Shown: positions 56,896 to 64,000 of the stretch, piece by piece
Layout of the letters: each line of letters begins with the position of its first letter
Numbering within the stretch: the first letter of the stretch is position 1
NCBI GenBank assembly: GCA_022457065.1
Contig: JAJGBQ010000003.1
Coordinates: 4,650,001-4,714,000 of the forward strand
From: Curvularia sp. ZM96
Taxonomy: Eukaryota > Ascomycota > Dothideomycetes > Pleosporales > Pleosporaceae
Length of the DNA: 64,000 nucleotides
Direction: 5' to 3'
Made by a program: the position numbers and the translations under genes
Notes under the pieces: model-generated
Databases searched by the model: none
Seen by the model: the letters and a program-made list of their open reading frames with translations, nothing else
What the model was told of the DNA's origin: nothing

Positions 56896-59193
56896 ATGGC
56901 GCGACTCAACGAGCCGCCGATAGCTACCCAGCCGTCGGCGGAAACAATCGAAGCTGTGAAGCGACGCTTCCTCAGACAGAATCGCGAACTCGCAAAGACA
57001 AATTCGACACAATCCATACGCATTCGCAGCCTCGAAAATGACTGCTCGCGACTCCTGGCCGAAAATCTGGCGCTGCGCGAGCAGGTACTTAGCCTTCACA
57101 ATGCGGCCGAGTCGCGTCCGGCTTTCGACCACATCGATGCTGTCAAATTGCAGCTTGAGACTAAGCTACAGGAGCTTGGAGGGTTGGTGGCGAGCTTAAC
57201 GCAAACGAAAAATAGACGCGACAAGGATGGCGATCGGCGAAAGAGCCAGTTGCTGGCAAAGATGAGGAGCGGAGAAGAAAGGCAATGGAGGAGCGGGTTG
57301 GGGCTGCAGGAAGTCGAGAACGCAATGCTGCCTACCATCACAGAGGACAAATTCTATCCTCGACGGACCATGGGGTATGTCAAAACGAAATTTTCGACGA
57401 TGAAATTTACTAATGTTCGCAGCGCCGACGAGCTTCAGCAGGTGCTAGAAGACCCCAACAACCAATCGCCAGAAATTGGCCCGCCCCCTATATCGCGGTT
57501 CGAAAACGAGGATCCCATTGGTTTTGATCCAAGCCCTGTTCCAGAAGAGCCACAAGAGGAGACAGCCGAGGATGGCGAGCCGTCATTATCGGTGAACCTG
57601 GAGACGCGTAAGAAGCGACGAGAGAGCGGACCGAAGCTGAGCATACGCCGCGTATCTGTCTTTGAATCTCCAGAAGAAACTGAAGAGGCGCCGACTAAGC
57701 CTCTACGCACTGGAGCTAAGCGCAAGTTCAGTGTTCAAGAGGATGAAGACACAAATCAAGCAAAGAGTGATACCTTTAGGTTCTCCCGCCGGGGCGCCAC
57801 AGAAACCGAGGCATCGACTGAAGATCCAAAGCCCACACTCTTGGACCGGCCTCCTGTTCTGTCAGCCAGTAAGTGCAGTGGTATCCTTCTTGCGAATAAA
57901 GCTAACCTCGCAGAACCTGTCAATACCGATCCAGTTGTGTCGCCGAAGAAACAACGCTCCTCGCTTCAGGAAAAACCAGGGAAGCTGGAGAAGCCAACCT
58001 CAAAAGCTCGTAGTCGTCCTCGACTGAACATCACCCGTAATGCCGCCTCAGACCTCTCATCTGTACCCATGCCAGAGCCTGTCCCTACTGCTGAGATTGT
58101 CCTTGACTCCCTTCCCCCTAAAACTCCTGCTGCCGATGCCACTATCTCTCCACCATCCACGGAACCTTCAACTCAAAGACCTGAAAACAAGGACACACCA
58201 CCGCCGGGCGATCTCTCTTCAGCCGATCAACTCGGACAAGCTGGGCGACCGGGACGACGAGCTCGCCCCCAAGTTAGCTACAAAGAGCCAAGTCTGAATG
58301 TGAAGATGCGACGCCCGGATGCAAAGCTAGTTGATGCGGTGATCGATCGCCGGACGAGTGTCGAATCCCACAACCCACCTTCCACGGTCGCTAAGCGTGA
58401 GGCCAATGGAGAGATCGCTTGGAAGCCAGTCTCGGCAGTATCCACGATAACAGCCAAGGAAGAGCCCGAGGCGGGGAGTCCGCTGAGGCAAAAAATGGAC
58501 AGAAGAGAACAGGATGCCAAGGCGTCGACTGAACCAGAAGAACAATCAGCCACCTCGAAAGCGATATCCGCGCTCATCAGCGAAACAAGTACCGCTAAAA
58601 GGAAAGTGGCTGCTTCTACGAAGCCCACTGCAGAGTCTTCAGTAAGAAAAGCAGAGGACGTCTCTGTTCCAGCGGACACGGTTGTGGCCAAGCCAGAATC
58701 ACAAGCAAGGGACAGTCTTGCTGTTTTCGACTTTACAGACTCTCCACCTGCTGAAGCTGCAAACAGTCAGCGCTCGCGTGCCAGTGAAGTCGCCAAAGCA
58801 GCTCGAAGTGCCCGTCGTCATTCCGCTATGCCTGCGCCTGGGGCTTCGTCAGGACCCGAGGAGCGAAGGTCTGATAAGGAGAGGCCAGAAGGTGCGCTTC
58901 CGTCGCTTCACAGGCGTACAGGAAGCGGCAGCGTAAAAAGTAGCAGTGCTTCGAGCTTAGCAAGGAGTTCCAGTACTAACGGTGTCGCCAGGAGTACATC
59001 GAGTGCTCGGACAGTAGGCATAAAAGACAAGAAGCTGGCTGGTGCGAGCGGACTTTCTGATGGTGCTGGCACCAGCGAGCTCAAAGCAAAGGGCGACGAT
59101 GCTGGGGAAGCAAAAGCGCAAGATAGGGAAAGAGAGACGGCTGCACTCAGGGCTGAGCGGGCTGCCAGCAGGAGGAAGAGTATGATGCTTTAA
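56896..59193 (+). CDS. SGO1: Shugoshin
   Basis: Three exons, 56896-57374, 57423-57868 and 57914-59193; introns of 48 and 45 nt, both in frame and stop-free, so the reading frame is open across them; 734 residues when spliced. Shugoshin protects centromeric cohesin by recruiting PP2A-B56 and senses tension at kinetochores. The N-terminal coiled coil (about 17-110) starts AETIEAVKRRFLRQNRELAK and holds NSTQSIRIRSLENDCSRLLAENL, the usual Sgo_N region. At about 425-445, RARPQVSYKEPSLNVKMRRP is the basic SGO motif that binds histone H2A phosphorylated by Bub1. Between and after these the chain is disordered, Glu/Ser/Pro-rich. The C-terminus is alanine/serine/arginine-rich. Confidence 0.94.
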   Translation: MARLNEPPIATQPSAETIEAVKRRFLRQNRELAKTNSTQSIRIRSLENDCSRLLAENLALREQVLSLHNAAESRPAFDHIDAVKLQLETKLQELGGLVASLTQTKNRRDKDGDRRKSQLLAKMRSGEERQWRSGLGLQEVENAMLPTITEDKFYPRRTMGYVKTKFSTMKFTNVRSADELQQVLEDPNNQSPEIGPPPISRFENEDPIGFDPSPVPEEPQEETAEDGEPSLSVNLETRKKRRESGPKLSIRRVSVFESPEETEEAPTKPLRTGAKRKFSVQEDEDTNQAKSDTFRFSRRGATETEASTEDPKPTLLDRPPVLSASKCSGILLANKANLAEPVNTDPVVSPKKQRSSLQEKPGKLEKPTSKARSRPRLNITRNAASDLSSVPMPEPVPTAEIVLDSLPPKTPAADATISPPSTEPSTQRPENKDTPPPGDLSSADQLGQAGRPGRRARPQVSYKEPSLNVKMRRPDAKLVDAVIDRRTSVESHNPPSTVAKREANGEIAWKPVSAVSTITAKEEPEAGSPLRQKMDRREQDAKASTEPEEQSATSKAISALISETSTAKRKVAASTKPTAESSVRKAEDVSVPADTVVAKPESQARDSLAVFDFTDSPPAEAANSQRSRASEVAKAARSARRHSAMPAPGASSGPEERRSDKERPEGALPSLHRRTGSGSVKSSSASSLARSSSTNGVARSTSSARTVGIKDKKLAGASGLSDGAGTSELKAKGDDAGEAKAQDRERETAALRAERAASRRKSMML

Positions 59194-59558
59194 TGACGGA
59201 AAGGCAGTTTGCAATGTTTCGTGCAATCGATGAGGACTCCTTTGGAAGACGAAAAATATGGCGTTTGTGTATGATCAGGTCCTGGGGCTTGAACTTGGAT
59301 GATGGCGTTTTCTTTTTCCTCCCCCCGCATATGATACCTAAGACCCCCTTCCTCTGTGTTTCGGAACGTTGGTCGTTCGTTTTCTAGAGCTTACATATCA
59401 CTTTTTTGTTCTCTTGGACGCAACCCCCTGTGAAAGTCTGCAGCTGGAGTATCTCATGTGTCATGAATACATTGCATTAAGGGTATCTTCCGTTGCCATG
59501 TTCAAATCTCGGTCTCCCAAAACCACCCCTTCCACCTCTCCCCCGCATACCCTTCCTT
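59194..59558. other. Convergent 3' intergenic region
   Basis: Between the SGO1 stop and the stop of the next minus-strand gene; T-rich runs near 59310 and 59380-59410 suggest a 3' UTR. No gene seen. Confidence 0.5.
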
Positions 59559-60315
59559 CTACCTCCCCTTCTCCTTCCCGCCAGCCGTACTCTTATTCAT
59601 CTTCTCCAACGCATCCATATCAATAATCCTCAACTCGGTCCTCGCCCACAGAATCAAAAAACAGATCAGCCCGGGTAAGTATCCTCCGCCCACCAGAAAC
59701 CCCTCGGTCCAGTTCCGGCCCTGCCAGGTTTCATACAGCGCCAGCGCCCCGCACGCAGCGCGATTCGCAGGAACTATGTATTCCGCGATCGTGTCCGCCG
59801 TGGCCTCAGAGAGGTACGGTACCGGTCGCCGGACGGACTTTTCGGTCGGCTTCTCCCAGCTAGGCGTGTTGCGGGTGTTGCGCTCCTCTTCGAATTTGGT
59901 GGGTGGTAGGGGTAGGAAGTACAGCGTGTATGCGCTCGCGAGGAGACTTGCCACAGCGACGAGGCTGAGGGGGAGCGTGGTGAGGGAGAAGAGGAGAGGG
60001 ATGTATAGGAGGATGGGGAGGAGCGGTAGGGCGAGCAGGATGAGAGTATAGGTGTGGGTTGTGGATGTGTCGTGTGCGCTGAGGGTTTGGAGGAGGGTGG
60101 TGCGGTCTGTGATTGAGTTAGTGTGCGCTGGAGTGTTGGAGAGGGTTGGTGTGGATGGAATGAGAGAAGGTAACGTAGAAAGAGAGAAGAGACTGCGTAC
60201 CTTGCTCATCCATGCCTTCTTCTACGGCGTCTTCGTCGTCCGACTCGGAGGGGTATTTGAATGTTTTGCGCAGGCGCTGCGCCGCGACGGTTTCGACGCC
60301 TCGTAACTTGTCCAT
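59559..60315 (-). CDS. Orphan three-TM membrane protein
   Basis: Two exons, 60315-60201 and 60106-59559, intron 94 nt; 220 residues. The N-terminus (MDKLRGVETVAAQRLRKTF) is followed by an acidic patch (SESDDEDAVEEGMDE). Two adjoining TM helices (about residues 55-100: LILLALPLLPILLYIPLLF, LSLVAVASLLASAYTLYFL) are followed by a soluble part (KPTEKSVRRPVPYLSEATAD) and a third TM (about 180-200, GFLVGGGYLPGLICFLILWA) with a short C-terminal tail. No family is recognised. The splice choice is inferred from the acidic patch running straight into DRTTLLQTLSAHD. Confidence 0.7.
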
Positions 60316-61103
60316 TTTCTGCTGTACGCTCTGGATTGGAGAGCAAAATAATGCGCTTCAAGTAGTAGACGTTGGAATGCAAGTTTTATCCAACGGGGAG
60401 ATGTGGCTTTTACGCGTGTGTACAAGGCAACTAGTTCTTGGATTGTTTGGGCCTAGGAGAGCTCAGAGCTGATGACGTTTGTGGGGAGCGGGACGGGAAT
60501 TGTGGATTCTGGACCCTGCGATCAGCGCGAGGCCTGCGGCAATGATTTGATCACCTTTGAGTACCTTAGGAAATAATGGTGTGAGAAGGCACCTTTTGTT
60601 TACCGTTTACTCTTGTACCGTGTAGCATGCTATTGATCACGGTGCCTTTTGTCCGAAGCCTAACCCTTCTAGAAGACGCACATCATTGTTCACAATCATG
60701 CCCACTAAGCGAAGGCGTATTCTGGACAATACAAAATCTCGAACGGTATAAGCTTAAGCATATTAACTTAAACCAAATCCCAGTCGCATTGAGCACAGTT
60801 GAAACGGCAGCTCCATTAGTAATCGACTGGTCAACTGCTGTCAACTCAGCCCCTGCTCAGCCCTCCATGGTATTACGTGGCTTGCGCATACTGCGATCTA
60901 TTGGACTACAAATGTCATTCCCGTTCAGAGCCAAGGCATCAGCCCATGCACTTTGCATACTCTATCTTCTAGCTCTCACTGTAATTTGAGATTTAAAACA
61001 CAGACCGAAAGTCAATCTATGTGATTAAGTCCGGCCATCGCCCGTACGATCCCGTGAAAGACTACAACGAAACCTATATCTCTCAGTGACCACAGGTCTG
61101 ATT
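60316..61103. promoter_or_regulatory. Divergent region between the TM orphan and the HET gene
   Basis: About 790 bases with two expected promoters. No gene is supported; a 120-codon plus frame at 60627-60989 has no recognisable content. A/T content is higher towards the HET gene. Confidence 0.45.
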
Positions 61104-62584
61104 ATGAGACTCATCAAAATTAAATATGGCGAAGATGAGGGTCCAAAACTCGAGGACTTTACTTTCTGTATGAATGACCGGCCTCGTTACGTGATTTTTT
61201 CCCATCGATGTAAGTCATCAGCATGCTTTCACGTTTGCCTTTTCAATAAGAAAGGAAGCATCCCTAGCCTCTCATTTATGCCCCTGCCCTTCACTCATAA
61301 CATTTCGCGCTCATACACTATGACACAGGGCTTTCACAAGGTGAACATGGAGGTGATGTTACCTTCAAAGATTTCACCGATTCGGAAGACAAAATAAAAC
61401 TAGTAGCTGCAATCGAGGATCCCGAGAAGCGCAGAGCGGAGATCGCGAAGCTTGGTCTACGAAAAACCGCATTCAACAAGCTTCTTCAGGCTATCGGAAT
61501 AGCCAAGGGACGTGGCGCGAACCATATCTGGATTGACAGCTGTTGTATCAATCGTGATAACAGTAGCGAGCTGACTGAAGCATTGAACTCAATGTACGGA
61601 TACTATCAACAGGCCGAGGCATGCTTAGTTTATCTGCATGATTTTAAGGGGTCCTCAGAGCCGTATGACTTCTCCAAGCAGGAATGGTTCAAGAGAGGAT
61701 GGACGCTTCAAGAACTCATCGCTCCGAAAGACGTCTACTTTTACAACAAAAATTGGGAATTTATCGGTGCACGCTCTGACCCTGCCGTCTTTGAGGCCAT
61801 TTACAAGGCCACCAAGATACCGAAGGAGGTTCTCAATGGAAAAATTCCACCTTACCAATACTCAGTGGCACAGCGAATGTCGTGGGCTGCCAATCGAAAT
61901 ACCACGCGCGGCGAAGACATGGCTTATAGTCTTTTTGGGCTTTTCGATGTCAATCTTACGCCCATATATGGAGAAGGCGCCCAGAAAGCTTTCCTTCGGC
62001 TCCAAGAGGCGATCATGAGCACCACGAACGACTTGTCAATTTTTGCTTGGAAATCAACTGACATTTACGAAGAGTATCGCGGTGCTCTCGCCCGCTCGCC
62101 GAAAGAGTTTAGGGATGTGAGAGAACTGGTTCATCGAGGATTTCTAGGCCCCAATCCTGAATTCTCCATGACCAACAGAGGGCTTAAGATTCAGCCCTTG
62201 CTTTCCAAGACGCGAGATGGCACCTATTTAATGCCACTCAACTGTGGTAAAAGCGACTCTGCGCAATCCCTTGGTATCATGCTTTCTAAACGGAGCAAGA
62301 GCGATGGGCGACTGTATCGATACATGCCATCGGGATTTGTACCTCTCAGCGACCCTTTGATCAAGCAAGATTGCGAGTATTGGCTCAAACAAACCAAAAA
62401 ACCGATCTATATTGTTCGAAATGAGCGGTGGAAAAACAGCCCGAGTGAAGAGGCGGAAATAATGATAGGGGGTCAACAAGGGTCAAATGGGACTGAGGTG
62501 TCGCTATGGAAGGCCGGGCCGAGGATCCCCCAGACAATCACAGTGAATGAATTGCATTCTTCAGATGAGTCGACGACGGATTAA
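61104..62584 (+). CDS. HET-domain protein
   Basis: Two exons, 61104-61209 and 61329-62584, with a 119 nt intron; 453 residues. The HET domain (about residues 1-180) is complete: MRLIKIKY at the N-terminus, YVIFSHRWLSQGEHGGDVTF created by the splice, GRGANHIWIDSCCINRDNSSEL, YYQQAEACLVYLHD, and the third block EWFKRGWTLQELIAP. Following blocks SVAQRMSWAANRNTTRGEDMAYSLFGLFDV and YGEGAQKAFLRLQEAI are typical for this group. The remainder (about 250 residues) has no known domain. HET domains trigger cell death in vegetative incompatibility when paired with a partner; no second incompatibility gene is next to it here, so its role is an inference. No NACHT or ankyrin part follows. Confidence 0.93.
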
Positions 62585-62832
62585 AAATAGTTACTAGGTA
62601 ATTTCATGATCTCATAAGCCCGAGCACTTCGCGCCAGATCCGCTTGGAAAAGCCCCGTCCGTGGTCCTTTGCATGCTTATCAATGCCAAGGCCCCGATAC
62701 CACCACTACACACCTCGCATGCATGCTCGCATGTCATATACATACATAGACAAACCTGCTTACCAATGCTCCCGAACGCAACCGGAAAAAGAAAGGAAAA
62801 AGAAAAAGACTCATGTACAACCAATGGCAGCG
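62585..62832. other. Short convergent 3' region
   Basis: About 250 bases between the HET stop and the next stop on the minus strand; A-rich near 62790-62810. No gene. Confidence 0.5.
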
Positions 62833-63560
62833 CTAAGCCCTAGTGGAGCCACGTTGCGGGCCCAAGATATCATCTAGGAAGTCGTTCCAAATCTGCTTCA
62901 CCATACCCTCACCCTCTTGTCTAGCGTTGGAAAAGCTGCTGCTGTTGTTATTGGCAGCAGTCTGGTACCCATACTGATTGTTATCAGAGGTATCTGACAG
63001 GACGGCGGGGGAATGGATATGCGTGCCATCGGCAGCAACTGTGTAGATGGTAGGCATCATGGGCACCTGTTCAACAAAGACTCCACGTAAGCAGCCAGCC
63101 TCGGGGGGTTTTTTGGGTTGCTTGCTTAGTAGCGGGACCCAATGGGACGTACCACACCCTCTCCCTCAGCAGCGTGGCCCTGGACATCGGCCCACGGCAG
63201 GATAGGCACGCGGACGCCGAGGGGCGCGCTCCTGGTTTCCGGGTCGAAGTCGGGAATGTAGGCAAAGTCGAGGGTGCTGCTGTCGCCGACTGACTTGTGG
63301 CTGCGAGAGGTATTGAAGCGACGGATCTTGTTGTTGCTGCCCGTTGTCTCGGTGGAGTCGGCAACGGGGTTGGCCAACTCGCCGGACAGGCGGATGGGAC
63401 CGCGCGAGCGGTTGGAGACGTAGGGCTTGTCGGTTGTGAGGAGAGAAGAGGAAGATGTCGCGCCGGTCATGGACAGATGGCGGACAGTGAGGCGGGGTCC
63501 GAGAAGGCGGGGACCCGTGGCGAGGGCGCAGAGAGCGCGGGCGGTGGTTTTTGAGGCCAT
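62833..63560 (-). CDS. Conserved-looking orphan with mitochondrial-type N-terminus
   Basis: Two exons, 63560-63153 and 63066-62833, intron 86 nt; 213 residues. The N-terminus (MASKTTARALCALATGPRLL, then GPRLTVRHLSMTGATSSSS) is basic, Ser/Thr/Ala-rich and lacks acidic residues, so a mitochondrial presequence is likely. The core contains NKIRRFNTSRSHKSVGDSST, LDFAYIPDFDPETRSAPLGVRVPILP, which reads as a constrained stretch, and the second exon ends in EGEGMVKQIWNDFLDDILGP. I recognise no named family. The splice joins EGEGVVPMMPTIYTVAADGTH in frame. Confidence 0.68.
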
Positions 63561-64000
63561 TTTGAAGAGTAGGTTGATGTGATGTAGATGTGACTTGGAA
63601 CGAGACGAATGAAAAAGAGAGCACCGCAGATGGGGGAGCGAGGCAAGGAAGTAATGGCAATTGCGAGAGGGGAACAAGATGGCTTATAACGCAGGTGTTG
63701 CAAGCCAAAGTCGGGATCGGGAAATAACAAAGGTCAGCAAGTCTCGGAGTATGCCGGAGAATGCAAGCGGGAGTTTGTTATCGGGCTGATATGATAAACA
63801 GGTGTTTGTTGAGAAGCAGCGGGAGAGTGGATGGGATGACAGCTGAGCAGACTCGCGATGGCATGAGGGGAAGGCTGTCCCTTTAACCCGCTCAGCCTCA
63901 GCCCTAATCGCCTCAAAGTGTCAGATGGTCTTGGCCTCAGGGCATCTAGGTCGCCCTGCACAAAGCGGTCAGTGTGCTGTACGACGACGACGACTCAGTC
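63561..64000. promoter_or_regulatory. Upstream region of the last gene, to the window edge
   Basis: 440 bases with the promoter and leader of the minus-strand orphan. The last 60 bases hold a short ACGACG repeat. No gene is visible before the window ends. Confidence 0.45.

Noticed and set aside
1..64000. Search by eye for CRISPR arrays, long terminal repeats, integrase or transposase genes, 5S rRNA and U6
   Set aside because: No direct repeats with regular spacing, no recognisable mobile element proteins and no recognised RNA gene sequences were seen.
1..64000. Secondary metabolite or multi-gene biosynthetic cluster
   Set aside because: No polyketide, peptide or terpene synthase, transporter or P450 genes; the Zn2Cys6 gene stands among housekeeping genes.

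Overview
This 64 kb window comes from a filamentous ascomycete, most likely a Dothideomycete (Pleosporales-like). The evidence is short GT-AG introns (mostly 45-95 nt), fungal-only families (Zn2Cys6 and MetR/CYS3-type transcription factors, HET domain, SUR7/PalI, DASH subunit, Vtc1, Ypi1), small divergent promoters and a roughly balanced base composition. The class assignment is an inference from gene content. I resolved 24 protein-coding genes, most of them by choosing splice sites that join conserved motifs in frame, plus a few weak ORF candidates. I recognised no tRNA, rRNA, CRISPR array or intact transposon.

Layout. 0-7 kb: a Sec14-like/RhoGAP protein (+), convergent with a Zn2Cys6 regulator (-). 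8-15 kb: housekeeping genes, namely chorismate synthase (-), mitochondrial porin/VDAC (+), a mitochondrial J-protein (-) and methionine aminopeptidase 2 (+). 15.5-24.2 kb: four minus-strand genes, namely an orphan HExxH protein, an EFM6-like lysine methyltransferase, a single-domain rhodanese and a large SH3-RasGEF. 24.2-34.5 kb: a 10.4 kb interval with no convincing gene, unusual in this otherwise compact window.

34.5-48 kb: GINS subunit PSF2 (-) and the ALG10 glucosyltransferase (+) share a 178 bp promoter. Next come VTC1 (-) and a Tctex-type dynein light chain (+), also divergent, then a MetR/CYS3-like bZIP sulphur regulator (-), a CENP-N/Chl4 kinetochore protein (+), a small Ser-rich orphan (+) and a SUR7/PalI membrane protein (-). 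49-64 kb: a single-pass membrane protein with a long Pro/Ser-rich tail (-), the PP1 inhibitor YPI1 (+), the divergent pair DAD2 (-) / shugoshin SGO1 (+), a three-TM orphan (-), a HET-domain gene (+) and a mitochondrial-type orphan (-).

Functional links. Genes are unrelated neighbours rather than an operon or a biosynthetic cluster. There is a loose concentration of chromosome replication and segregation functions (PSF2, CENP-N, YPI1 as PP1 regulator, DAD2, SGO1); DAD2 and SGO1 share one promoter. Signalling and cell polarity are represented by the RhoGAP, RasGEF, SUR7 and VTC1. I did not find an obviously new multi-gene system. The items most worth a second look are the 10.4 kb gene-free interval, the kinetochore gene pair, the in-frame stop-free introns, the alternative start inside the bZIP intron, and several conserved-looking orphans.
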